From Mucilaginibacter defluvii (GTDB lineage: Bacteria; Bacteroidota; Bacteroidia; Sphingobacteriales; Sphingobacteriaceae): a stretch of DNA of 64,000 nt. The position numbers and the translations under genes were made by a program. Below, in pieces: positions 1 through 8,220 of this stretch (its first letter is position 1; every line of letters starts with the position of its first letter). The notes under the pieces are model-generated. The model made no database searches, was not told the origin of the DNA, and saw only the letters and a list, made by a program, of their open reading frames with translations. The stretch is taken from assembly GCF_039543225.1 (NCBI RefSeq), contig NZ_BAABJI010000002.1, positions 806,001 to 870,000 of the forward strand, read 5' to 3'.

Positions 1-85
1 CCAATGCTTTTCAGTATCAGATCGGTTGACATAGATAGTAATCGCGATAAAAACGCAATATACCACTAAAAGCGCCTCCGTTGAT
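1..85. other. Left window edge, no supported gene
   Basis: No gene can be supported here. On the minus strand an ATG at 32 opens a short reading frame (MSTDLILKSIG) that runs off the window. It could be the first codons of a further minus-strand gene downstream of the cupin gene, but eleven codons are too few to identify or confirm it. Confidence 0.25.
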
Positions 86-457
86 CTAAAAAATAATGAA
101 CAGCGAACTACGTACCTGCGCTTTCAAGTTGCGGCTGCGGTGGCCTTTGCCCTCGGTATCTTCCATCAGCAACACCTCCCCTGCCGCAAACTGCCGCTTT
201 TCGCCGGTTGATGTCTCGATTTCCACACCGCCATCAAGCAGCACAACGTACTGCCTTTGCGGTGCAGCATGAAAATCATCATAAGTGGGTACTACTTTAC
301 GGAAGATCAGCTCCTTTACCCCCACCTTTTCCGAGAAATAACCTATCGGCCCGCCCTCATGCAACGGATAATATACTTCATCAAAACGGCTGTCGCCATT
401 TTCATCGGCATAAACCCGGGTTACTTTAAATGCTTCCATCATTTTAATATTTATCAT
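86..457 (-). CDS. Small single-domain cupin protein
   Basis: A protein of up to 123 aa with the pattern of a single beta-barrel cupin: a first half around residues 60-80 (RQYVVLLDGGVEI) and a second half around residues 88-110 (FAAGEVLLMEDTEGKGHRSR). The second half carries the G-x-hydrophobic-P/L pattern and a histidine. The true start may be the ATG at 442 or 439 (MMEAFKV), because the leading MINIK is atypical. The gene lies 53 bp downstream of the MhqD-like hydrolase on the same strand and is probably the last gene of that operon. Cupins of this size bind metals or small ligands; the substrate cannot be deduced. Confidence is good for the fold and low for the role. Confidence 0.75.
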   Translation of the reverse strand: MINIKMMEAFKVTRVYADENGDSRFDEVYYPLHEGGPIGYFSEKVGVKELIFRKVVPTYDDFHAAPQRQYVVLLDGGVEIETSTGEKRQFAAGEVLLMEDTEGKGHRSRNLKAQVRSSLFIIF

Positions 458-510
458 ACTTACGAAACTGCATCGATGTACAAAATGCCAGCAGCCTGTC
501 GCGCAATCTT

Positions 511-1134
511 TTAATGAAACACATATTGATTAGCCAGATCAATTTCCTGCTGAATAATGGTATGCGGACGGCCTTTGAATATCGTCACATTCACATCAGC
601 ATTTAGTTTTTTCAGCAGTTCCACACTTTCCTCAACCCTGGTTAAGGGTACATGCGGGTCAGGGTCGCCGGTGGTTATCAGTATTGGAGTTCCGTTAAAA
701 CTGCCAGTATATTTGCCTGCATCAAACTGCGGGCCTATCAAGCCGCCGGTAAAAGCTACCGCGCCACCATATTTTTTGGCATTAAGGGCGATATACTCCA
801 AGGTTAAACACGCCCCTTGCGAGAATCCTGCGAAATAAATTTTTTCGGCAGGGATGCCTTTACTGATGATCTCGTCAACCAGTTCACCAATCACCTCAAT
901 GGCCGAGTTAAGCGCGGGCTGGTTTTGCTCGTCAGCCGCCATAAAACTGTATGGGTACCAGCTATGGTTGCTGGCCTGCGGCGCGTAAATGGCCAGATCT
1001 TCTGTATTTAATTCATCAGCCAGACTGATGATATTTTCTGCCGAGCCGCCCCTGCCATGTATCATGATCAGGGCACCGCCGGCTTCGGCAATTGGTTTGC
1101 CGGCGGTGATATATTGTTTATGATGTGTGTACAT
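511..1134 (-). CDS. Phospholipase/carboxylesterase family hydrolase, MhqD-like
   Basis: A 207-aa alpha/beta hydrolase of the phospholipase/carboxylesterase family. It shows the oxyanion-side motif MIHGRGGSAENI near residue 27, a nucleophile elbow GFSQGA with serine near residue 105, an acid in TTGDPDPHVP near 160, and the catalytic histidine in GRPHTI near 190. There is no signal peptide, so it is cytoplasmic. It starts 3 bp after the stop of the upstream dioxygenase, so the two genes are almost certainly co-transcribed. In Firmicutes the MhqO dioxygenase and MhqD hydrolase are paired in the same way and protect against quinones and other electrophiles. The pairing here supports that assignment, although the actual substrate is unproven. 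Confidence 0.85.
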   Translation of the reverse strand: MYTHHKQYITAGKPIAEAGGALIMIHGRGGSAENIISLADELNTEDLAIYAPQASNHSWYPYSFMAADEQNQPALNSAIEVIGELVDEIISKGIPAEKIYFAGFSQGACLTLEYIALNAKKYGGAVAFTGGLIGPQFDAGKYTGSFNGTPILITTGDPDPHVPLTRVEESVELLKKLNADVNVTIFKGRPHTIIQQEIDLANQYVFH

Positions 1135-1137
1135 TAC

Positions 1138-2073
1138 TTAAGCTAATTTTGGTAAGGTAGTTTCTAAACTTGCACGGTATTGCTCGTATTGTGCAGGCAA
1201 TTTAAGGTGCTGACCTAATTCTTCAACCGGTTCGTCAACAGCAAAACCCGGGTTATCAGTAGCTATCTCGAACAATACGCCCCCCGGTTCGCGGAAATAC
1301 AGTGAGTAGAAATAGTTACGGTCTATCTTCTCGGTAATATGTAAACCAAGAGATGCTATTTTATCGCGATACTGCATCAGCACTTCCTCATTTTTTACAC
1401 GGAACGCTACGTGGTGTACTGAACCGCCTGCTACATGTCCGGCAACCTCTCCCGGTACTTCAACCAGGTCAACAATGTTGGCATTATCAACCGCGTCGGT
1501 AACAAAACGGAAGCGGTTAACATGCTGCTCCAGTAGTTTATAACCGAAAACGTTAGTCAGAATATCGGCAGTTGGCTGCATTTTGTTGGTGGTGATGGTG
1601 ATGTTATGAAAACCTTTGGTCGCGTTTTCAGCCTTGATCTCGTCAGTTTCCCATGGCAAACGGTTGTCGGCTGTTTTAGATACGATCAACTCCAGTTTCA
1701 ACCCGTCTGGATCAAGGAAGGTTAAATACTGCTCGCCAAATTTCTCGGCCACTTTGTTATAAATCACATTATGATCTTCAAAGCGTTTTTGCCAAAAATC
1801 CAAACTGCCTTCGGGTACTGAGTAACCGATCTCGGTTGCCTGACGTGAGCCGCGCCTGCCAGTCATGATATTTTCCCAAGGGAAGAAGGTCAGGATAGTA
1901 CCCGGCGTACCTTCCTTATCGCCATAATATAAATGGTACGTTTCAGGATCATCAAAATTCACGGTTTTTTTAACCATGCGTAAGCCTAAAGTTTTGGTAT
2001 AAAAATCATGATTGCGTTTGGCATTGCCTGCTATTGCAGTGATGTGGTGTATGCCGTTGATTGTACTTTCCAT
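1138..2073 (-). CDS. Ring-cleaving dioxygenase of the VOC superfamily, MhqO-like
   Basis: A 311-aa protein with two vicinal-oxygen-chelate (glyoxalase/bleomycin) modules, about residues 5-130 and 150-285. Candidate metal ligands are in GIHHITA (H9/H10), SVHHVAF (near 220) and VLFEIATD (E near 271), the expected two-His one-Glu set. The FFPWEN and GSRQATEIGYSVPEGS segments are typical of the MhqO/LinE-like branch, which cleaves hydroquinone-type rings. It is the first gene of a likely three-gene operon with the MhqD-like hydrolase and the cupin. A TAnnTTTG -7 box and an imperfect palindrome lie just upstream. Enzyme class is secure; the physiological substrate is inferred. Confidence 0.87.
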   Translation of the reverse strand: MESTINGIHHITAIAGNAKRNHDFYTKTLGLRMVKKTVNFDDPETYHLYYGDKEGTPGTILTFFPWENIMTGRRGSRQATEIGYSVPEGSLDFWQKRFEDHNVIYNKVAEKFGEQYLTFLDPDGLKLELIVSKTADNRLPWETDEIKAENATKGFHNITITTNKMQPTADILTNVFGYKLLEQHVNRFRFVTDAVDNANIVDLVEVPGEVAGHVAGGSVHHVAFRVKNEEVLMQYRDKIASLGLHITEKIDRNYFYSLYFREPGGVLFEIATDNPGFAVDEPVEELGQHLKLPAQYEQYRASLETTLPKLA

Positions 2074-2119
2074 AGTGTTTAGTATTTAGTTTGTGTTTTG
2101 ATTTATTATTTTAACACTA

Positions 2120-2164
2120 CAAATGTACCCCGGATTTTTGCCCGCAGACTTGACATAGGACAAG
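2120..2164 (-). promoter_or_regulatory. Candidate promoter and operator of the mhqO-like operon
   Basis: On the minus strand TACATTTG (2127-2120) matches the Bacteroidota -7 consensus TAnnTTTG and lies about 47 bp before the mhqO-like start codon. Just upstream, 2149-2164 is an imperfect palindrome (CTTGACATAGGACAAG; CTTG/CAAG arms, 12 of 16 bases symmetric). It covers the place where a -33 element would lie, which would suit a repressor of the MarR or HxlR type. No regulator gene is visible beside it. Confidence 0.4.
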
Positions 2165-2200
2165 AAAGCGTTTTTAGGATATTTTTCTTCTGAAAGCAAA

Positions 2201-2226
2201 AAAGCGATGGGTGGTGCCATCGCTTT
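2201..2226 (-). terminator. Terminator of the FtsX-type permease gene
   Basis: A perfect 10-bp stem (AAAGCGATGG / CCATCGCTTT) with a 6-base loop, followed on the minus strand by a run of six T. It lies 30 bp past the permease stop codon and separates that gene from the mhqO-like operon. Confidence 0.8.
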
Positions 2227-2255
2227 GTATATTTTATTTGGAGATCAAATCCTTC

Positions 2256-4619
2256 CTAATCGTTCCTCAAACTTTTAACCGGATTAGCGTAGGCCGCTTT
2301 TACAGATTGATAGCTGACTGTTACAAGTGCTATAAGCACAGCGCAAATACCTGCTATAGCAAATACCCACCAGCCAATGGTTACCCGATAAGCGTAATTT
2401 TCGAGCCATCGGTGCATGATATACCATGACACGGGAAAAGCTACTAACAACGATGAACCGACAAGCTTTATAAAATCGGCAGATAACATGGCGACTATAC
2501 CTCGTGCGCTTGCGCCCAGCACACGCCTTACCCCTATCTCCTTAACCCGTTTTTGTATAGCGAACGTGGCCAAACCGAACAAGCCCAGGCACGAAATAAT
2601 GACCGACATCATAGAGAATATATTAAACAGCATACCTGTGCGCTGCTCGGTAACATACAATTTGGCAATATCCTGATCTACAAAACCGTAATTGTACGGA
2701 TAGTTTGGATAGAGATCATGAAATACATTCTTCAATTTCCCAATCACCTGTTGATAATTGGCATTGTTGGTGCGGATCACCACAAACCCTGCGCGGCTAT
2801 TATGTCTGATGATCAATGGTTCAATTGCCTGTTGTACCGGTTTAAAATTAAAATCCTGAACTACGCCTATTATGGTACCTTGGTTACCATTGGTTGATAT
2901 TTTTTGACCGATGGCGGAGGCCGGTTTGATACCCATTGCCTTCAACGCAGTTTGATTGACGAGGTAAGTGCTATCATCAGCAATTGAGTTGGCGCTGAAC
3001 ATTCGCCCTGCAATGAGCTTCATGCCAAAGGTTTTCAGAAAGCTGGCATCAGCACCAATATGCGGAAACACGGTTTGCTGGTCAGGAGTTTTGCCGCTCC
3101 ACACCACATCGGTAGTGCCGGTGGTTAGGTTTGTTGGCAGGTGATCGACAATAGTATAATCAGTAACACCATTGTTAAAACTTAAAGCTTGCTTTAAGGC
3201 ATCATAGTTCGCTTTTTGGTAACCTACCTGCGGCACCTGTACATACAACAGGTTTTGTTTATTAAAGCCAATATCCCTGCTCCTGATAAAATCAAGCTGG
3301 TTATTCACTATCAAGGTACTGATGATGAGCACAACCGACACAGCGAACTGAAAGATAACCAATCCGCTACGCAAATAAGAAAGCTCGCCTTTAGGAGCCT
3401 TAATGCCTTTTAACGCTTTTACCGGGTTAAATGACGACATGAATATAGCAGGATAGCTGCCGGAGATCAATCCAACAACAACGGCTATCGCCAGCAATTG
3501 TGCTATCAACCTGCCATTCAATAAATTGATGTTAATATTTTTTGATGCAAGCTCGTTAAATAAAGGCAGTAAGAACCAGGCTAACAACACGCCAATCATC
3601 AATGCCAACAAGGCTACAAGCAATGATTCGCCCATGAGCTGAATGATCAGGTCGATACGGCGCGCACCGATGGTTTTTCGCAGGCCAACCTCCTTAGCAC
3701 GGGTGCTACCCAACGCAGTAGAAAGATTCATGAAATTGATGCAGGCAATAACCAATATAAATATGGCAGCAATACTGAATATTTTTACGTTTTGTAGGTT
3801 ACCCTGGCCCTCAACATCAAGCTGTAAACCGGCGGTAAGATGAATATCAGTTAAGGGTTGCAGTGTAAAGCTGCTTTTGGTATTGGATTGATCATTCTTT
3901 TGGTGGATCAAATCGATCTGCTTTTCGAGCGAAGCTATGGCCGATGATGTCGCCTCAAAATGCTTATCCAGTTTTATATAACTATAAGCCGAAAAGTTAC
4001 CCCAATCATTACCATTAGAGATATTGTAATAGCTGATGGGCAGCAAAATACTGAACTGCAAATGCGAATTATGTGGCAGGTTTTTAAGAACGCCGCTCAC
4101 TACATAATCGCTATTATAGCCGTTTTCTACCTTTAAAGTTTTATCAACGGCATCTTCAGTACCAAAGTATTTAACAGCGGCCGCGGCAGTGATCACCACA
4201 TGGTTAGGCTGCTCAAGTACATTGCCATTGCCGCGTATCAACGGATAACTAAAGAATTGCAAAAAGTTAGCGTCGGCATAGAGAATGTTCTTTTCATCAA
4301 ATTTTTTATAGGCAACGCTAACGGTAGCGGATGCAGACACAACGCGGGTCACCTTCTCAACAGCAGGAATTTGTTGTTTAACAGCATCAACAACCGGCGG
4401 AGGCGTTACAGCGGCTATAGACCCTGATACATTGGAGGTAAGCCGGTATATTTCAGCGGCATTCGGGGTAAATTTATCATAGCTCTTTTCATCCTGCACC
4501 CAAAGCATGATGAGTATGCTGCAAGCCATGCCCGTTGACAAGCCAAAAAGGTTAAGAAATGTAAACAACTTAAACCTTTTAAGGCTGCGAAAGGCGGTGA
4601 TAAAGTAATTCTTAAGCAT
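2256..4619 (-). CDS. ABC transporter permease, FtsX/MacB type
   Basis: A 787-aa protein with the duplicated FtsX/MacB_PCD layout common in Bacteroidota. It has an N-terminal membrane segment (about residues 20-42), a large periplasmic domain, a cluster of membrane helices around residues 280-390, another helix near 420, a second periplasmic domain, and three helices between about 670 and 775. GLRKTIGARRIDLIIQLMGES and IGVRRVLGASARGIVAML are the cytoplasmic coupling segments usual for this family. No ATPase or adaptor gene is next to it, so it must share an ATPase encoded elsewhere. Members export peptides or lipoproteins, or act as mechanotransmitters; no substrate can be named. Confidence 0.85.
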   Translation of the reverse strand: MLKNYFITAFRSLKRFKLFTFLNLFGLSTGMACSILIMLWVQDEKSYDKFTPNAAEIYRLTSNVSGSIAAVTPPPVVDAVKQQIPAVEKVTRVVSASATVSVAYKKFDEKNILYADANFLQFFSYPLIRGNGNVLEQPNHVVITAAAAVKYFGTEDAVDKTLKVENGYNSDYVVSGVLKNLPHNSHLQFSILLPISYYNISNGNDWGNFSAYSYIKLDKHFEATSSAIASLEKQIDLIHQKNDQSNTKSSFTLQPLTDIHLTAGLQLDVEGQGNLQNVKIFSIAAIFILVIACINFMNLSTALGSTRAKEVGLRKTIGARRIDLIIQLMGESLLVALLALMIGVLLAWFLLPLFNELASKNININLLNGRLIAQLLAIAVVVGLISGSYPAIFMSSFNPVKALKGIKAPKGELSYLRSGLVIFQFAVSVVLIISTLIVNNQLDFIRSRDIGFNKQNLLYVQVPQVGYQKANYDALKQALSFNNGVTDYTIVDHLPTNLTTGTTDVVWSGKTPDQQTVFPHIGADASFLKTFGMKLIAGRMFSANSIADDSTYLVNQTALKAMGIKPASAIGQKISTNGNQGTIIGVVQDFNFKPVQQAIEPLIIRHNSRAGFVVIRTNNANYQQVIGKLKNVFHDLYPNYPYNYGFVDQDIAKLYVTEQRTGMLFNIFSMMSVIISCLGLFGLATFAIQKRVKEIGVRRVLGASARGIVAMLSADFIKLVGSSLLVAFPVSWYIMHRWLENYAYRVTIGWWVFAIAGICAVLIALVTVSYQSVKAAYANPVKSLRND

Positions 4620-4684
4620 AGTTTTATATTAAGCTACACTATTGCAACCAAACCGATGCCAAATTACAATCAACTCAATATCAA

Positions 4685-4717
4685 CATCATAACCAAACAA
4701 AGTGTTCGGTTATGATG
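4685..4717. repeat. Perfect 10-bp inverted repeat between glmM-like gene and permease gene
   Basis: CATCATAACC (4685-4694) and GGTTATGATG (4708-4717) are perfect reverse complements. After one A/C mismatch the stem continues with AACA/TGTT and a 3-base AAG loop. Neither side has a T run. It could therefore be a terminator without a U tract for the mutase gene, or a DNA-binding palindrome upstream of the permease gene. Confidence 0.5.
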
Positions 4718-4744
4718 CAATGGATGTTCGATTGCGGATGGTGT

Positions 4745-6130
4745 TCACAAGCCAAGTATAGCCTTCATATCAGCAATCAGTCGTTCAGCCAAAGCAGTTG
4801 CTGCTGCCTCGCTGGTTGATTCCGAATAAATGCGGATGATCGGCTCGGTGTTCGACCGGCGCAAATGTACCCATTCTTTACCGAATTCTATCTTCAACCC
4901 GTCTATGGTGCTGTAAGGTTGATCCTTGTATTTTTCTTCTACTTGCTTGAGTAAGCCGTCGATATCCATACTTGCCTGCAATTCTATCTTGTTCTTGGAG
5001 ATATAGTACTCCGGGTAGGTTTTCCTGAGTTCAGAGATGGTTTTCTTCTCCTTTGCCAGATGCGTCAGAAACAGGGCGATGCCAACCAGTGCATCCCTGC
5101 CGTAGTGCAATTCCGGATAAATGATACCGCCATTACCTTCACCGCCGATGATGGCATTGGTTTCCTTCATCTTGTTTACTACGTTCACCTCACCTACCGC
5201 GGCAGCTGTGTAATTGCCGTTTTGGGTTTCGGTCACATCTCTTAACGCTCTGGTTGATGACAGGTTGGATACTGTATTGCCCGGGGTATGTTTTAGTATA
5301 TAATCAGCTACGGCTACCAGGGTATATTCTTCACCGAACATGCTGCCGTCCTCATTTACAAAGCACAGCCTGTCTACATCCGGGTCGACAACGATACCCA
5401 GGTCGGCTTTGTTTTCCTTTACTGTTTCGGCTATCGCCGTCAGGTTTTCGGGCAATGGCTCGGGATTATGGGGAAAGTGTCCGTTAGGTTCGGTATACAG
5501 TTCGTAGATGGTTTCTACGCCTAATGCTTTCAGCAGTGCCGGTACATAGATACCACCTGTGGAGTTTACGCAGTCGATCGCTATTTTGAAGTTCGCTTGT
5601 TTGATGGCTTCCTTATCTACCAGCGGCAGGTTTAATATCAGGCCGATATGTTTTTGCAGGTAGCTGTCATCCTGGGTTACTTTACCCAGGCTGTCTACAT
5701 CGGCATAGGTAAAGTCGCTTTGTTCGGCGATGTCCAATACTTGCTTGCCATCGGCATCGCTGATAAACTCGCCTTTGTCGTTCAGCAGTTTCAGGGCGTT
5801 CCATTGTTTGGGGTTATGGCTGGCCGTCAGGATGATGCCGCCTGCTGCTTTTTCCAGCGGCACGGCTATTTCTACCGTTGGGGTGGTGCTCAGGCCAAGG
5901 TCGATGACATCGATGCCCAGGCCTTGCAGGGTGCCCGTCACCAGGCGGCTTACCATCCCGCCTGAGATGCGGGCATCACGGCCGATTACGATCTTGTTGA
6001 TGCCTGATTTTTTTACCGCCCAGCTACCATAAGCCGAAGTGAATTTTACGATGTCCAACGGCGTTAAGCCCTCGCCGGCTGCGCCGCCGATAGTGCCGCG
6101 GATGCCGCTTATTGATTTGATCAGTGTCAT
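4745..6130 (-). CDS. glmM: Phosphoglucosamine mutase (alpha-phosphohexomutase)
   Basis: A 461-aa alpha-D-phosphohexomutase with all family signatures: the phosphoserine loop TASHNP (S104), the metal-binding loop DPDVDR near residue 245, a sugar-specificity loop GEGNGG near 330, and the phosphate-binding RRSNTEPIIR near 425. GlmM interconverts glucosamine-6-P and glucosamine-1-P for peptidoglycan and LPS precursors. It starts 10 bp after the stop of the NagB-LmbE fusion gene, so the two form an operon. That neighbour, and the NahK-like kinase in the next operon, make a catabolic role on N-acetylhexosamine phosphates possible as well. Family is certain; the choice between biosynthetic and catabolic roles is open. 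Confidence 0.88.
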   Translation of the reverse strand: MTLIKSISGIRGTIGGAAGEGLTPLDIVKFTSAYGSWAVKKSGINKIVIGRDARISGGMVSRLVTGTLQGLGIDVIDLGLSTTPTVEIAVPLEKAAGGIILTASHNPKQWNALKLLNDKGEFISDADGKQVLDIAEQSDFTYADVDSLGKVTQDDSYLQKHIGLILNLPLVDKEAIKQANFKIAIDCVNSTGGIYVPALLKALGVETIYELYTEPNGHFPHNPEPLPENLTAIAETVKENKADLGIVVDPDVDRLCFVNEDGSMFGEEYTLVAVADYILKHTPGNTVSNLSSTRALRDVTETQNGNYTAAAVGEVNVVNKMKETNAIIGGEGNGGIIYPELHYGRDALVGIALFLTHLAKEKKTISELRKTYPEYYISKNKIELQASMDIDGLLKQVEEKYKDQPYSTIDGLKIEFGKEWVHLRRSNTEPIIRIYSESTSEAAATALAERLIADMKAILGL

Positions 6131-6140
6131 GTTGTGTTAG

Positions 6141-8078
6141 TTAATCCTCAAACTTCCATTTTACGAAGGCTTCAATGGCCTCATACTCTGCTAAGCCGAG
6201 CGCGTTATATAAGCGGGCGGTTTCACGTGTCCGGTCTTCTGCCCTAACCCAAAACTCTCGCGCGTCATCACCGGGGAACACCGGCAAATCCTTTTGCGAC
6301 TGGTGTTTGAATATGGCCAGCCTTTTACGTTCCACCTCCTGCGGCGAAAGCGGTACGGCCATCTCAATTTCGTGTATCTCAAACTCGTGCCAAGCACCAC
6401 GGTACAGCCATAACCAGCAATCCGCTGTCCATCCTTCCGTTTTGCGCAAACGTGTAAGCGCCTCCAATATTATCTCAAAACATACCTTATGCGTGCCATG
6501 CGGGTCGGCAAAATCGCTCGCGGCAAAAATCTGGTGCGGTTTTACCTGCTGTAATAATTCCATGGTTTGCTGCACATCATCCTCGTACGACACAACCTTT
6601 TCAAACTTACCACGATCATAAAACGGCAGATCCATAAAATGGATATTTTCATCGCGTAAACCTGACAAACGCGCCCCGGCAATGGCCTCGCCCTTGCGTA
6701 TCAAACCTTTGATGGTACGAATCTCTTTCGGGTCGGATTGGTTTGGCTTTTTGGTTTTAAAAAACTCCTTCATGGTAGCGTACAAGTTGGTCAGATAAGT
6801 AGTGTCCTGCCCTTGTGCCTGCCCGAAATCCATTGCGAATTCTACATAACGCAGCGCATCCTCATCCCAAACGGCTGTGTTGCCCGATGTTTGGTAAGCC
6901 ACATGCACTTCATGCCCTTGGTCAGCCAGTCGAATGAACGTGCCGCCCATCGAGATCACATCATCATCCGGATGCGGCGAGAACACAATTGAGCGTTTTA
7001 CCTGTGGCAATGCACGCTCGGGCCGCTGACTGTCATCAGCATTAAACTTACCTCCCGGCCAGCCGGTTATTGTGTGTTGCAATTTGTTAAAGACATTGAT
7101 ATTAATGTTATACACCGGCCCAAAATCGGTAGCTAATTGTGCCATACCGTTATTATTATAGTCGGCTTCAGTGAGTTTCAAGATAGGTTTACCCAAGGTT
7201 TTAGCCAGCCATACCACCGCCTTTTTGGTTAGTGAATCCGTCCAGCGGCAATCCTTTACCAACCAGGGTATATCAAAGCGGGTAAGCTCAACCGCGGCAT
7301 CCTCATCAATAACAAACTCCACGTTGTTTGACATTTGCAGAAACGTAGCTGGTACTTCAGTAGATATCGCACCCTCAACCGCTTTTTTGATGATCGGCGC
7401 TTTTTTGCCGTTCCAAGCCAGCAGGATGATCTCCTTGGCCTTAAATATAGTACCAATGCCCATCGTGATGGCTTTTTTAGGCACATTCTCTTTACCCCCG
7501 AAATCCTTTGAAGCATCCCGACGGGTAAGATCATTAAGGGTAACCAGCCGTGTACCCGAGTTTGGCGCCGAGCCAGGTTCGTTAAAACCGATATGCCCGG
7601 TACGGCCGATACCCAAAACCTGCAGATCGATACCGCCGTAGCTGTTTATCTTTTGCTCATAAGCCAGGCAATAAGCGGCGATATCTTCCTGTTTTAATGT
7701 CCCGTCCGGAATGTTTACATTGGCTGTATCGATATCGACATGATCGAATAGTTGCTCCTTCATGAACCTTACATAACTTTGCTCGGCATCAGGTTGTATG
7801 GGATAATATTCGTCGAGGTTAAAGGTGACAACATTTTTAAAGCTCAGATTCTCCTCTTTATGCAAACGCACTAACTCCTTGTAAACTTTTATGGGCGATG
7901 CACCGGTGGCCAAACCTAACACAGCTGTTTCACCTTTTGCTTGTTTGTTCTTTATCAATTCGGCTATGCGGCGGGCTACATTAATACTCGCCCCGGTATC
8001 ATCACTGTAAATTTTTACCGGTACTTTTTCGTAACGTGTTTCTTCTAATAGATTTAATTTCAGCATATTATATTCCAT
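6141..8078 (-). CDS. nagB: Glucosamine-6-phosphate deaminase fused to PIG-L/LmbE deacetylase
   Basis: A 645-aa two-domain protein. Residues about 15-270 are NagB: GLATGASP phosphate loop (55-62), NLDEYYP with the catalytic acid (87-93), and GHIGFNEPG (161-169). NagB converts glucosamine-6-P to fructose-6-P and ammonia. After a linker of about 90 residues, residues about 362-600 are a zinc-dependent PIG-L/LmbE deacetylase with HPDDD (369-373) and a later ADPHGTH. This fusion recurs in Bacteroidota as a long form of NagB. One protein could remove the acetyl group and then the amino group. The start may also be the second ATG at 8066. It is the first gene of an operon with glmM, and a terminator at 8177-8210 separates it from the GH109-like gene. 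Confidence 0.9.
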   Translation of the reverse strand: MEYNMLKLNLLEETRYEKVPVKIYSDDTGASINVARRIAELIKNKQAKGETAVLGLATGASPIKVYKELVRLHKEENLSFKNVVTFNLDEYYPIQPDAEQSYVRFMKEQLFDHVDIDTANVNIPDGTLKQEDIAAYCLAYEQKINSYGGIDLQVLGIGRTGHIGFNEPGSAPNSGTRLVTLNDLTRRDASKDFGGKENVPKKAITMGIGTIFKAKEIILLAWNGKKAPIIKKAVEGAISTEVPATFLQMSNNVEFVIDEDAAVELTRFDIPWLVKDCRWTDSLTKKAVVWLAKTLGKPILKLTEADYNNNGMAQLATDFGPVYNININVFNKLQHTITGWPGGKFNADDSQRPERALPQVKRSIVFSPHPDDDVISMGGTFIRLADQGHEVHVAYQTSGNTAVWDEDALRYVEFAMDFGQAQGQDTTYLTNLYATMKEFFKTKKPNQSDPKEIRTIKGLIRKGEAIAGARLSGLRDENIHFMDLPFYDRGKFEKVVSYEDDVQQTMELLQQVKPHQIFAASDFADPHGTHKVCFEIILEALTRLRKTEGWTADCWLWLYRGAWHEFEIHEIEMAVPLSPQEVERKRLAIFKHQSQKDLPVFPGDDAREFWVRAEDRTRETARLYNALGLAEYEAIEAFVKWKFED

Positions 8079-8176
8079 TATTTAATCAGATAAGGCATAG
8101 CATTCCCGTACCGGTGCTGGAGCTTGCCTGCCGGTAATGTTAGTACCTGTATTTTGTTGGGATCTGTTTACATGTA

Positions 8177-8210
8177 AAACCCTTGCCGCCATTTACGACA
8201 ACAAGGGTTT
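8177..8210 (-). terminator. Terminator after the GH109-like gene
   Basis: A perfect 9-bp stem, AAACCCTTG (8177-8185) with CAAGGGTTT (8202-8210), lies 10 bp past the stop codon of the GH109-like gene. The T run on the minus strand is short. It probably ends the long amino-sugar operon before nagB. Confidence 0.65.
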
Positions 8211-8220
8211 CGGTTATGAT

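Noticed and set aside
7171..7641. A 156-codon plus-strand open frame inside the nagB fusion gene.
   Set aside because: It is antisense to a conserved enzyme and its product is unlike any protein family; long antisense frames are expected in this codon usage.
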